DNA of 64,000 nt from Axinella damicornis (Eukaryota; Porifera; Demospongiae; Axinellida; Axinellidae), in NCBI GenBank assembly GCA_963931865.1, contig OZ007516.1, positions 7,084,139 through 7,148,138 on the forward strand, written 5' to 3'. The first letter of the stretch is position 1. The number at the start of each line of letters is the position of its first letter. The position numbers were made by a program, and so were the translations under genes. This document shows, one piece after another, positions 32,306 through 43,766 of this stretch. The notes beneath the pieces are model-generated. The model worked only from the letters and a program-made list of their open reading frames with translations. It did no database searches and was not told the origin of the DNA.

Positions 32306-32824
32306 CATAGATTATATAGCTCTTACCGGGATAGGCGACGGATCACGTGCGCCCAACGTCGCAATTCATAAGCGCTTTTCCAGTCCGCGTTGTGCTAAAT
32401 GAGTTGAATTTTGCAGCTGTGGACGCACACTTACCTTCGGGCAGTAGCCATAAATCACAAAGAAGCTGTGAGCATTTGCTGACCTGGAGAAGAAAACAGC
32501 TCAGTTCATCATTGGCCACACTTGGCAGACATAAAGTCCAGGTTACATGCACTGAGCTCTAGCTACAAACTGCACTAGCTAAGACTTACTCTGTAGCTCC
32601 ATGGAGGCCATTCACGACAGAAGACGGCACTCGGCACTTTCGTTCCCGCTTATAAACGCTTGACAGCAAGACGTAGCGCAACGCAGTCTGACTTGAAAGT
32701 TGCGAGGACTTGCCAGCTGATAAATTCCAAATGTAGCGCGCAGGAAGTCCAACTTCCGGGCCAACGCGGAGTGGGCGTGAAAAACGCGACGTCACCTATC
32801 CCGGTAAGAGCTATATAATCTATG
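32306..32824. mobile_element. 519-bp inverted-repeat element with 7-bp target duplication
   Basis: Starts CATAGATTATATAGCTCTTA and ends with the exact complement, pairing over about 30 bp up to CCGGGATAGG. Flanked by CACAAAC on both sides (32299-32305 and 32825-32831). Open frames inside are short and not recognised. The 7-bp duplication is the same length as in family C, but the termini are unrelated. Confidence 0.88.
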
Positions 32825-33561
32825 CACAAACATACTGTCTCATAAGTGCCTCACTATAGTCAGGAGCTTATGAGTGCCACGAAGCGGCTCCTGCGATAAA
32901 ACTGCAGCCAAACTACATAATAGGGGCGGCTCCCCTACTAAAGGTAGCATAAGTATTAATCGTGAGTTGAGCTTTTACATTAGCATAGATTGCTTGAAAT
33001 TGCATTTCTGTCTCCCGTACATGTAACAGCTGAAGATCCTTGGGTCCCCGGGTCCTCTGTATATAGTCTCCTGAAAATAATTATAGGATGCCATGCTTCA
33101 TTTTTGTAATGGTGATCAAGGTCAGACGACCAATCAGATCACTCCACAATGGTCACATGCACATCTGATTCAAATTGTTATCTTGTACTTGTAAGCACAA
33201 GATCATTACAAAAAAAAAACAAATTTAATGATGCTGAAGCAATACTCGCAGTGCCCAGAAATTCATGAATGGAAAATTCAACATCACAGTTAAGGTTACG
33301 GGATACTCGTGCGCGCGCCGTGTGAAATGTATAGGGAAATGCATACTTAAGCATACACAAGATTACACAAACGACATGAGGAATATTTGAATGAGTATAC
33401 AACATATCTTCTGATTCCCATAATAAATAATCTATATAGAACCTTTACAATAATTTTAACACAATGAAAGTGCCATCAGAAATTGAAATTGAACTTGCCA
33501 ATCAGTCATAATTGTAATGGTCCCCTAGAATCAGTGAGTGATTTGACAATCTCATGAAATG
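32825..33561. other. 3' flank of cyclin T
   Basis: Presumed 3' UTR and downstream region of the minus-strand cyclin T gene, plus a partial family C terminus near 32863-32895. No exon recognised. Confidence 0.4.
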
Positions 33562-36500
33562 CTATCTTGAATTGGCTGGTGGAGGTGGGGGAGGAGGGGG
33601 GAAACTGTCATCAGGACTTAACGGCAAGGGTGGGGGGAGAGGAGGGAGATCAGGGACAGAAGGAAGGGGAGGAAAGTGTCCAGTTTGTGGTGCCTGAAAT
33701 GGAAGGCCTTTGAAAGGCATCTGAGGTACTTGTGAGGATAGAAGGGAGGGAGGAAGCGGTGGCAGTTCTGGCTCAGAAGGAAGTGGAGGGAGGGGGGGCA
33801 TCCCAGAGATGGACGGGAAGGGTGGGAGTGGGGGATGGTCAAGTCTGGGTTTCTTTCGTTCTGGGTTCTCCCCAGAATGTGGTCTTTTTAACGCAACCTT
33901 TTGATGTTCCTCAACCCTTTTGGCCTTCAGGTTATCATGGTTTGGGTTGGCAAGACGGTGCTTAGCAGCTCTCTGCTTCTGATCAGCTCCCATCACCTTC
34001 CCCGCACCGCCACTTCCACTGATGGGATGCTTGCCTCCAAATTCAGATGGCTTCGAGCTGCTGCCTTGTAGCTGAGACTTGTGGTGCTTGTGAGGCACTT
34101 TACCAGCCACGCCAGGTGGCAGAGAGCTATTACTACGATCACTGCTATGCGTGTGGGCTGGAAGGAAGCCATGATGCTTTGAGGCACTTGGCTGTTCCAC
34201 ATGGTGCTTGACATCATGTGACTTTGGTCCTGCAGTGAAGGTGTTATGGTGGGAGGTATTGGTGTGCTTGGAATGCTGTTGCTGTTGATGATGATAAGGG
34301 AGAGATGGCAGTTTGTGTGCTGTCTGCGGCTGTGAAGGCACTGGGGGATGAGCTTGCGAGTGGCCGGTGTGGCTGTGTGCTGCAGTGTTAGTGGGTTTAT
34401 GCTTATGAGGAAACGAGTGAGCATTTAATTTTCCCTTGTCTGTGCTGGTGTGACGTGAAGCAGAACTTGAACTTGCACTCGGCTGGTCTGCAGAGGACAA
34501 CTTGCTCTGAGGGGGAAGAGTAGCCATTGTAACTCAACTCACTTCCGACTACAGCTAATACAACTCTTGGCTCCCTGGACAGGACTACAGCAGATCTTTA
34601 CTGTACCTCACTTTGACCCCAGCTACAGTAGCGGTCAATATAAAGTTCCCGTAACGTAAGCGGATTACAAGCGTAACGTACTTTATGGCTTCCGTAAGGC
34701 AAGGGGCGGACTTTACGCAAAATTAGCGTAATTACGCTACTGTTTACAGAGCGCTAGCGTACTATCACGTATGCCGATACTAAACGGCATTATATCGTCG
34801 TCGTTCCTGGGCAGCAGCGAACAATTCTTGGTTATGCACTAGTGGAAGGTTGCAGCTTCAAGCCAGTCTTTGTCCTGTTGCTGTAGCTTGTGTAATTTTG
34901 CGACGCTGCACGCAGAACGCGGGCATGTGATCGATCGACAATCGTACGATCGTGTTTCCAGGTGGCACTGCTTGTTGCGCTACCTAGCTTGCTAGGATCT
35001 GGCTAAAACGTACGTATGAGCTGTAGCAAGGACCTACCTAAAGGCAAGTGGTATCTTTGTGTCAGCAGCGTTCCTCAACTCGCAAGAGCAGCTGTAGTTG
35101 GTGCACGTGGCGAAAATTTGTCGAGTCAGCAAAAACGTACCGTACTACGCAATGTAAACGTAGGTGTACAGTGATTTTAGTACGCTTGCACAGTAGTCAC
35201 ACCGTATTACGCTTACGCTACGGGAACTTTATATTGGCCGCTACTGTACATTGCCAACACTCCGGCTGGAAACTCCAGAAGGGATCTTCCCATGGTCCTA
35301 CGTCTAGCATGCCTACTAAGTAATGCCTCTGCAAGGGACTGTTGCTGTGGAAGGAGTGTGGAGCTCAGTGAGCATGGGCAAGCTGGGACAGGAAGGCCTG
35401 CTTAGTTTAGACTGTGACCAGGAGAGACATGCACCACTGGATCGCTTGCAGTCAGAAGCTAGCTAAAGGAGCTAGAGCACGGATTTGGGTACAGGGTGGC
35501 AACTGAACATTTGTGTTGAGTGATAACTAGGAATTACACATGCTTCAACCTGCATGTGGGGCCTCCCTACCCAACCTCGGAGCTCTCTTGGAAAGCACTA
35601 AGTCTTTGCTTGTCACCCTCCTGAACTATCCACCCCAGAGCGGGAGCCTTACTCCAAACAAACCCACCATAGCTACAGTAGTGGTCAAAATAGAGTTTAC
35701 GTTCCGTAATCGTACAATGTTTGTTCTACGATTGTTCTACGGTCCGTTCCATTCATATGCAATCTGTCCGTACTATGGTTGCTGACTCAGCAATTATTGC
35801 CGTCACAAGTAAGCGGCCAAGTTCGTCACTTCTATCTCGGGGTTACAAGTAAGCTACGGCGGGCAAGGGACAAACACCAGCATAATATAGCCAAGGCCTT
35901 CCAATAAAAAAATCAGCCAAACCCTTTTGAGGGATATATATGCAAGTTCCTAGAACTTTTGCCTTAGTGGGCGGGGTTTCGGCACCAATCGATCGTATTG
36001 ACGCTGTATCTCCGGTTCTGCGAAAGCTGTGGACATCGAACAAAGACCAGCAGGGAGAGAAATCCAGGGCCTAAAACGTAACCCCAGCGTCGGACATACA
36101 GTAGCAGTCAATAAAAAGTTTACGTTCCGTTTACAAACAACGATCGTTCTACGGTGAGAAACGGCTCAGAAAACGGTGTGAAATTATTGCTACGTCAGCG
36201 TTTATACGCACTGTTTTTACGGTATACAAGGGTAGTAAAAACGTTTAACGCTTATAGCGATTGCAGCCTGTGTCCGACGCTGTTCTACCTGGGTTATGTT
36301 TTAGGCCCTGGATCTCTCTCCCTGCTGGTCTTTGTTCGATGTCCACAGCTTTCGCAGAACCGGAGATACCGTGGCAATGCGATCGATCGCTTCCGAAAAC
36401 CCCGCCCACCAAGCGAAAGCTCTTGGAACTTGCACATCCTTTGAAAGGTTTGGCTGATTTTTAAATATGCCTTATTGGAAGGCCTTAACTATACGCTGGC

Positions 36501-39500
36501 GTTTGTCCCTTGTCTGTAGCTTACTTGTAACCGGAGATAAAAGTCGACGAACTTGGCCGCTTACTCACGACGGCGATAATTGCTGACTCAGCAACCGTAG
36601 TACGGGCAGATTGCGTAACAACGGAACGGACCGTAGAACGATCGTTGTTTGTAAACGGAACGTAAACTTTTTATTGACTGCTACTGTAGACCGCATACGT
36701 TTATAACACTCCTGGTAGGGGAAAAATTGTGCCGCGTAATGTAATCAAACCTTGTAGCTCGCAGGAAAGGCCTACAAAGATTCTGACTACACTGTCGTGA
36801 TCGCTATCATGCAGCTAGACAAACCCATAATAATTGTGCTGAAACTCACCTTGGTAGTGGAGATACAAGCGCTTTTGTCACACCATCGGTCGCCATTGCT
36901 CGATCGCTCTCTTCGACGTTGGTTGCCAGTACAGTCATACAAAGGGCCCACAAAGATTCTGACCACACAGCCATAAACGCTGTTGTTCACTGACGCTTAC
37001 ATGCCAAAACTCACCATGCTGGCAAAGTTGTAAGTGCTGTTATAATTTCGTGTCTTCCCTTTGGTCGCCATTGCTAGCGATCGACTGAGCGTGGTTGCCA
37101 CGTGGCATGTACGTTAATTGGGAATAACTGCAATACTTAGCTTGTGCTACGGTGAGTCGCAGCCGTGGTTGCAACGGCTACCAGGAGTGTGGTTGCCCCT
37201 CTCGAACATAAAACGTTTTTATTACGCTTGTTACACTGTTAAAATGGTGTGCATAAACGCTGACGTAGTAATAATTTCACACTGTTTTCTGACCCGTTTC
37301 ACACCATAGAACGATCGTCGTACGACTAGAGAACGTAAACTTTATTTTGACCGCTACTGTACACCTGCTGCTGCATTACCTTCATTGGCTCCGTTATCTT
37401 CTTCTGAAGTCTGCTTGGACATTTTTCATAGATCAAGAGGAACTCCTTTGTCAGGCCTGAGGAGAAACCAGGGCAAATTATAAGAAGCCCTGATGCTGAC
37501 TTCTAGCAATGAGGCCAGTGAAAGACTTCGCTGAGTAGAGAGTTCTATAGATGCAGCCTAAATAAATCTGCCCCATGGCACTCTTCAAGCTGTGACATAT
37601 AACTGGTCTGGGACCAAATGACAATAAGAGGTGGTGGGAGGGAGATTGCGCTACTCACTGTTCAGCTGTTCCAGAGTAATCTCACTGTCCACATACTGCC
37701 ACCAGTCCTTGTTGTCCGACGACCGAGGGATCTGGGATGAGAGGAATAAAGAACATGACACTGAATTGCGTAGTCGACAGCAACCTGCAAACACGCAGTC
37801 ACTCTACCGTACACGCACACATACCTGTAATCCTTTCCATCTGCAGGCTAGATGTATGCAGACACAAGCTACCACTGTGGGTCTGTGCTCCAGACAAAAT
37901 GTGGTCAGTAGCAGACTATAGGAATGAGTGAGTGGAGGGGTGGGGGAGGCAAAGGAGACAGGTGATGAAAGGACAGCAATGACATCGGAAGAGGTAGAAA
38001 AATTGAGGCCTAGTGTAAGGAAATTGGTACTGATGTGCTGTCTTGTTATAGTAGTGAAAGCAATCAAGAGGTATTTGGGGTTGACCACCACCGGCTAATG
38101 TGGATGGAGCCCTGGGGACATTTTACAAACACACAAACAATGCTTTACGTTCTGATAGGTACATACGGAGAAAAGTGTGACACAATGAGATGGAAACACA
38201 GACCACTTTAGCCTCATTCCTAGGCCTACCCTGTTCTTTCAGTTCTTCGGTTTGCGTTGACAATATTACACGGATGGGGAAGAGTGGTGAAGAACTGGGA
38301 AGGCCTGGTATCATTCATCACGTGAATGACATCAGGTGGACGTGGGGGGGGGGGGGGGGGGGGGGGGGGGTAGTCATTTCAGCAGGTCCTGAAGCTGTTC
38401 ATCATCCAGTCGGCTCGGTTCAAACACTCTGCGGCTAGTCGAAACTCTCAGATGATCTACACAACTTTGTCGGCCGGATTTTAAACTTATTTGCAGTTGG
38501 GCCACACTCCCACTACGTCCACTTGACATAAAGCATGTGATGGATAATACCAGGCCTTCCCCGTTTTTCACCGCGCCACTCTTCCGCATCCGTCAACGCA
38601 AACAGAGAAAAAACGGGGTAGGTCTGGGAACGAGGCTAGACCACTTCAAGTCATTTCCTACCTGTGCTCGCCTAGACCTGTAAGGCCAACTCCCGTTAGC
38701 TACCATAGCGAGCTATATGCCACCCAGCCTACGATACTTGTGCATGCACACAGTACAATGGTAGGGAGGAGGGTAGGCACAAACTACAGGGAGTGGCCAC
38801 CTGTTGTGAGCCATGAAGTAGGCCGTCTGGGAGAGGTCTTTGCTGGCTGGGAGGTGCACGTGTGTGTGTGCGTGCCAGAGGAGGAGTAGGGAGTGAAGGG
38901 GGATGCAGGAAGGGGAGGGATGGGGGGAAAGAAGGGACGGAGGGGAAGGTAGGGATGGAGGGGGAAGGGAAGGGAGGGGGGAAAGGGAGGGAGGGGATGG
39001 AGGGGAAGGGAAGGGAGGGAGTATGGAGGTAGAGGGAGGGATCGAGGGGGAATGGAGGACGGGGGATGATAAGCGTGCATGACTGGGAATAGATGTGACC
39101 TTGTGACCCAGAGGCCACCCAGACACACAGGACAAGCTGTGTCTCCTCTTACCTCGGAGTAAGTGTGTACACTTTACAACGTGTTGATGAGGATGGTCCA
39201 CAGCAACTTCAAACCCTACAACAAAATTGTCAGTTACAGTAAATTCCACGCTGAGAAAAGTCCAGGAAACGTTTGGTGTACTGTCGTATGTAGTACAACC
39301 ACCCCTCTGGTGCACATTTCCGGAATTCCAGTTAGTGCTCACTCAGCCAGGACTCCATGACACTAGCCTCATACCCAGGTATGGGAGAAAATCACGAAAG
39401 GGTCTGGAAACATTCCTGAGTTGGTGATAGAACCACTCACCCTGGTAGCCCACATTCCAATTAGTGCTCACCTAGTGTTTCCAAGATCATGAGTTCATGG

Positions 39501-42500
39501 TAGGTAACATCTTCAATCAGCCGTGTGTATACCTGCAGCCAACATTACAACAACATAGATCAGGTGGCAATGACAGGCTGGTGCAGCTGGTTGGGCAAAT
39601 TCAAGTTTCAGAATGATGCCAGCTTAGCCTCGTTCCCAGGCCCCGCCCAGCTTTTCGTCGCTTGCAGTACGGAAAAGTGGGGAGAGCCTGGTATGTTTCC
39701 TCACGTGAGCATTACGTAATCGACAAACGGCCAAAATGTTCAGAACGACAAAAGCGAAGTTTAGCGTATTGTTCAACCGACTACACGTTCAATGCTTGGT
39801 GTGTATCGCCCCCCGCTAGCTAGATACGTGTGGTAAGTTACCTTGTACCTTTGCTCTTCTTGCTGTTCTGAGCCCCAGTTCGCCCACGTTCAATTACAGT
39901 AGCAGTCAATAAAAAGTTTACGTTCCGTTTACAAACAACGATCGTTCTACGGTCCGTTCCGTTGTTACGCAATCTGCCCGTTCTACGGTTGCTGAGTCAG
40001 CAATTATCGCCGTCGCGAGTAAGCGGCCAAGTTTGTCGACTTTTATCTCCGGTTACAAGTAAGCTACAGACAAGGGACAAACGCCAGCGTATAGTTAAGG
40101 CCTTCCAATAAGGCATATTTAAAAATCAGCCAGACCTTTCGAAGGATGTGCAAGTTCCAAGAGCTTTCGCTTGGTGGGCGGGGTTTTCGGAAGCGATCGA
40201 TCGCATGGCCACTGTATCTCCGGTTCTGCGAAAGCTGTGGACATCGAACAAAGACCAGCAGGGAGAGAGATCCAGGGCCTAAAACATAACCCAGGTAGAA
40301 CAGCGTCGGACATAGGCTGCATCCGCTATAAGCGTTAAAAGTTTTTACTACGCTTGTATACCGTAAAAACAGTGCGTATAAACGCTGACGTAGCAATAAT
40401 TTCACACCGTTTTCTGAGCCGTTTCTCACCGTAGAACGATCGTTGTTTGTAAACGGAACGTAAACTTTTTATTGACTGCTACTGTAAGTCCTTTCTACCC
40501 TCGACGTTACGCACGTGAGGAAACATACCAGGCCCTCTGCGCTCTTTCGTGCAACCGAAAGCGGCGCGCGGGCCTGGGAACAGGGCTAATGCCAGCGCTG
40601 ACTCTGATTGCATCTTATGGCAATAGCCTCGTTCCCAGGCAGTACATACTGTACGTGGTTATGGTTTACGGGTTGTCCCATTTAATGGAAATGTTATGTG
40701 ACATCTCAAATACAGGTACATGTTAACAACAGTCAAAGTGAGCAGGAGAATGCAGGACCACCTGGGAATGAGGCCTACATGTAGCCTCGTTCCCAGTCCC
40801 ACGTCCAACTTTTCGTTGCTTGCAGTACAGAAAAGTGGGGAGGGCTTGGTACATGTACATATCCTCACGTGAGCATGACATAATTAACAATGGGCAAAAT
40901 TTTCAGAATGAGGACGCTATGTTTTGCATGTTATTCAACCATCTACACGTTCAACGCTCTGTGACTATGACAGTCGTCCCCAGCTAGCTAGACATGTGTG
41001 GTATGTTACCTGGTACCGTGTACCTTCGCTCTTCTTGCTGTCCTGAGACCCAGTACGCCCATGTTCGTTTTAGGTCTTTCTACCCTTGATGTCACTCACG
41101 TGAGGAAATGTACCAGGCCAGCAAAGAGTTACACTTAGTACACAGGATGACCTGGCTGGGGCAAGATCTTCAGTATGCTTTTTAGTACACCAAGAAACGT
41201 ACTGTGGTATGGAAACACCGACCCCACTTTATTCTCCCCCCTCACACACCTCATTCTGAGTATCTAAAGTGGGAGCATCTCGGTTCTGGCAGGCATACGA
41301 GACCTTGGCAACATGCTCTAGCTTTCTTGGTTGTTCCTCCACCTTAGCAGCTAGAAAGATGGCCGCTGTAGCAACATTCTGTGTGTGTGCATACACATGG
41401 TTGTAACTCTACACAAGTTATATAGTCACCAGTAAGTATCCCAGATTAAATATGGCTTTCTCCCCAGCCTCTACGTGTATGGAGAGCTCCACCAAATCAC
41501 AAAGCTCTGTAACCTAGCCATCCCCCCCCCCCCCCCCCCCCCCCCCCCTCCCCCTGAAACATACATGTACACATCATTGACATCAACTCACAGCCCTATG
41601 AAAAGTCCTGAAGGAGTGCACAGTATAGAATCGGTGCATGTAGACGATACCGGTGTTGATGCACAGCTGGTTACTGGAAAGAGGGAAAATAGGAGAGAAC
41701 CAGATCTTATTACAATCCTGTAGTGGAAAAATTGTGCCGCGTAATCTAATCTAAACGAAATAATTAAATAATTAACTAGAGGTTCTCAGCAGAGCATGTA
41801 CCCCGTGCGCTACATTTAATATGCCGTACTGCCGATTTTGAATACACATCATACACGATGAGATAGCTTTTAATACAGCATGCATGCGCGCGCTATATTC
41901 TATGCAGAACGAGATACCATAAGTTGTGGCAGTAATGTTAGAAACAGGGTGTAGTCAAGTTGTATAAACTAGAACAGGGCAAATTGTCGACTATCACACA
42001 ACTTTTCTCAGCCTCTCGAGTGGATCTCTGGTCTGTGAGCTATGTTAGACGCTAGTATTTTCTGAATTCTGACACTTCTATTCTGAACTAAGCCTTCAAT
42101 AAGGCCTTCACTGCACAAACTGCTTAGACAGACTGACAGACAGACGGACAAACCAATCTCTCTACCCTAGCCTCCTTCCCAGGCCCGAGAGAGGGAGGAG
42201 AAAAGGGCCTGGTTTCCACTGTTTGCGCATGCGCTTAATTATCTGTAACCACAACACATATTCATAAGGGGGAGGGTGCAAATGACGTCTTCGTAGTCAC
42301 ATGGTCGAGCGTGTGACGCCATCTATTTTGCTACAATGCTCCTCCACCCGCGAGATGAGGGGCAACACAACCACAATCGCACCAACACCAGCAACAGACT
42401 TATCTGACATTCGTTATTCAAAACAAACGGAAGAGTCTAGTAGCATACTGACTCCACCTGGCCGGTGCGACGGTAGCACAAAACATACCATCTTTCAATC

Positions 42501-43766
42501 GCAGAGGGCATAGGAGAGCACAATTGAGAGCTGTTGTAACGCACACCACTCGCTTACTGTTAACTGTACGGATCACGTTATCCGCTTCGATGTCACGAGT
42601 GTACAAACATAATCAAACATCCACGGTGCCGGTGGAATTCCACCGCTATTTAGCGCATGCGCAAACAATGGTAACCAGGCCCTTTTCTCCTCGCCGTCTC
42701 GGGCCTGGGAACAAGGCTAACTCTACCCCTGCTGTGCATGCGCACGGGTTGACTACAAAGATTCTGACTACATCGTCGTGATCGCTACCATGCAGTGACC
42801 CAACCATATATACAATTTTGAGGCTGAAACTCACCTTGGTGGTGGAGATACAAGCGTACCGTCGGCCGCCATTGCTCGAGCACTCTCTTCGACTTTTGTT
42901 GCCAGTACAGCTCTTATGAAGGGCCCATGAAATTCTGACCACACAGCCGTGATCGCTGTCGTTCACTAACGCTTACATGCCAAAACTCACCATGCTGGCA
43001 AAGTTGTGAGCAGTGTAATAATTTCTTGTCATCCCCTTGGCCGCCACTATATTTCTAGTGATCGACTGACTGAGTATGGTTGCCACGTGGCATGTGCATT
43101 AATTAGAACGAACTGCAATACTTAGCTTGCATTACAGTGAGCATCTGGGGATGCAACGGCTACCAGGAGTGTGGTTGCCCCTTTAAGTATATGCAACATA
43201 AATTGCTCATACATGTACATATTTTAATGTGCACATGCATGTGCATTCACAAACTGACTAGTACACGTATCTTGACAGGAGAGCATGCTCACATGAGGAC
43301 CCGCCTTTCCGTACTGCAAGCGACGGAAAGCTGGGCGGGGGCCTGAGAACGAGGCTATTGCTACCTCCCAACAAGTCTATTTCTAACTGTCTTGTCACTC
43401 ATACATCTGCCAACCCCAACTACATGTAACATCCTGTTTCCATCTCACCAACTGCTCAGAAACGTCCCAAACGTTTCTCCCCCACACACTCTACCTCCTG
43501 TCCCACCCCACGGGTGTCAACATGACCACTAGAGGCCCCCAAGGTTATGAGAGGCCGGATAACGCTTCCTAGGGGCGAACAGCAACTTACACATTCAGTC
43601 TTTGCCCCATATCTTGTATCATGTTGGCTGCCTGCTGTCTGTAGCTCAGTTCTTTGTCCGGGTCGACCCCATGCACCCTGGAGGGCGAGTCCTGGAGTTC
43701 CTGTTTGGTAAAATACCAGCGTGCTTTAGGGCTCGTTATCCTCTCTTCAAAACGATGCTCCGCCAT
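33562..43766 (-). CDS. CCNT: Cyclin T, regulatory subunit of P-TEFb (multi-exon)
   Basis: Cyclin T binds CDK9 to form P-TEFb, which phosphorylates RNA polymerase II and releases paused elongation in the nucleus. Ten exons on the minus strand: 43766-43591, 41673-41592, 41378-41250, 39532-39472, 39215-39153, 38846-38801, 37915-37825, 37731-37659, 37456-37380 and 34506-33562. All junctions are GT-AG and in phase, giving 580 aa. Diagnostic blocks are [92 protein letters not shown] and [10 protein letters not shown], which cover both cyclin boxes (about residues 20-265). The last exon is a His/Ser-rich then Pro-rich tail with KKPRLDH and a proline run at the end, as in animal cyclin T. An upstream in-frame ATG at 43802 is possible. 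Introns 1, 3, 6 and 9 are loaded with inverted-repeat elements. Confidence 0.95.
34624..35248. mobile_element. TA-flanked CAGTAGCGG inverted-repeat element (family B) in cyclin T intron 9
   Basis: Starts TACAGTAGCGGTCAATATAA and ends TTATATTGGCCGCTACTGTA. The termini pair over at least 40 bp into GTTCCCGTAACGTAAGCG. TA at both ends. The interior differs from the other family B copies. Confidence 0.85.
36097..36688. mobile_element. Complete 592-bp family B element, nested
   Basis: Boundaries TA-CAGTAGCAGTCAATAAA and TTTATTGACTGCTACTG-TA, with terminal pairing of over 50 bp through TTTACGTTCCGTTTACAAAC. The same length (592 bp with both TA) as the copy at 39895-40486, which lies in the opposite orientation and looks nearly identical. 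The host sequence reads GCGTCGGACA-TA before and TA-GACCGCAT after, while the uninterrupted relative reads GCGTCGGACATAGGCTGCAT, showing TA target duplication. Confidence 0.93.
36711..37205 (-). repeat. Two-copy repeat segment with ATG/splice-donor cassettes
   Basis: Closely related to 41721-41749 plus 42750-43186. Each copy contains two diverged sub-units, and on the minus strand each sub-unit has an ATGGCG start followed by a short open stretch ending in a GTGAGT donor. In this copy the cassettes are 36896-36850 and 37071-37015, the latter encoding [19 protein letters not shown] before the donor. Could be a mobile element carrying first-exon-like sequence. Confidence 0.6.
38209..38638. mobile_element. 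TAGCCTC-family fold-back element in cyclin T intron 6
   Basis: TAGCCTCATTCCTAGGCCTA at the left pairs with TAGGTCTGGGAACGAGGCTA at the right. The inner sequences pair over more than 100 bp (GGATGGGGAAGAGTGG, CAGGCCTGGTATCA-type). A G-run of about 25 lies near the centre (38346-38370). Flanked by GACCACTT on both sides (38201-38208 and 38639-38646). Confidence 0.9.
39625..40588. mobile_element. TAGCCTC-family element containing a nested family B element
   Basis: Left end TAGCCTCGTTCCCAGGCC, right end GGCCTGGGAACAGGGCTA. Flanked by ATGCCAGCT (39616-39624) and ATGCCAGCG (40589-40597). After removal of the 592-bp element at 39895-40486, the remaining sequence of about 370 bp matches the truncated copies at 2944-3204 and 40782-41119. 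Lies in cyclin T intron 3. Confidence 0.92.
39895..40486. mobile_element. Complete 592-bp family B element, nested in a TAGCCTC element
   Basis: The same boundaries as 36097-36688 but in the opposite orientation. The host reads CCCACGTTCAAT-TA before and TA-AGTCCTTTC after. Uninterrupted relatives at about 3090 and 41065 read TTCATTTTAGGTCTTTC and TTCGTTTTAGGTCTTTC, consistent with insertion at TA. The longest open frame inside (shared with the 36097 copy) has no recognisable family and is taken as chance. Confidence 0.93.
40624..41119. repeat. Two adjacent TAGCCTC-family copies
   Basis: A first copy of about 150 bp runs from TAGCCTCGTTCCCAGGCA (40625) to CCTGGGAATGAGGCCTA (about 40778). A second starts at 40782 (TAGCCTCGTTCCCAGTCC) and keeps about 335 bp of the internal sequence seen at 39625 and 2944, ending without its right terminus near 41119. 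Both sit in cyclin T intron 3. Confidence 0.8.
42168..42719. mobile_element. TAGCCTC-family element in cyclin T intron 1
   Basis: Left end TAGCCTCCTTCCCAGGCC and right end GGCCTGGGAACAAGGCTA. The termini pair for about 45 bp (through AAAAGGGCCTGGTT). CTCTACCC occurs immediately before (42160-42167) and one base after (42721-42728). The interior is unlike other copies. It lies inside the roughly 1-kb block that interrupts the second copy of the 36711-type segment. Confidence 0.88.
42750..43186 (-). repeat. Second copy of the ATG/donor cassette segment
   Basis: Aligns by eye with 36780-37205 (ACAAAGATTCTGACTAC, ACTCACCTTGG, GCTACCAGGAGTGTGGTTGC). Its 5' partner is at 41721-41749 (GTGGAAAAATTGTGCCGCGT). 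The minus-strand cassettes again start ATGGCGGCC and end at GTGAGT donors, so these features survived in both copies. Confidence 0.65.

Larger units (their letters stand above)
35674..37361. mobile_element. Family B element split by two later insertions
   Basis: The left end (TACAGTAGTGGTCAAAATAG) at 35674 and right end (TTTGACCGCTACTGTA) at 37361 belong to one diverged copy. Its body matches the intact copies at 36097 and 39895. It is interrupted first by the complete family B element at 36097-36688 and then, after about 22 bp of its own sequence, by the segment at about 36711-37205. The right end lies about 20 bp from the donor of cyclin T exon 37456-37380. Confidence 0.85.

Noticed and set aside
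33562..34527. A separate single-exon His/Pro-rich gene starting at the ATG at 34527
   Set aside because: CCCTCAG just after that ATG is a good acceptor, the frame continues in phase from cyclin T exon 37456-37380, and the composition matches the cyclin T tail.
36154..36444. 96-aa frame (and its near twin at 40064-40429 on the minus strand) as a possible transposase
   Set aside because: The frame lies inside the two family B elements and is shared only because the elements are copies. No catalytic motif or recognisable domain is visible and the element is too short for a transposase.
35674..40588. All inverted-repeat elements as one family
   Set aside because: Termini and target duplications differ: family B (CAGTAGC ends) has TA, the TAGCCTC family has 8-10 bp, family C has 7 bp.
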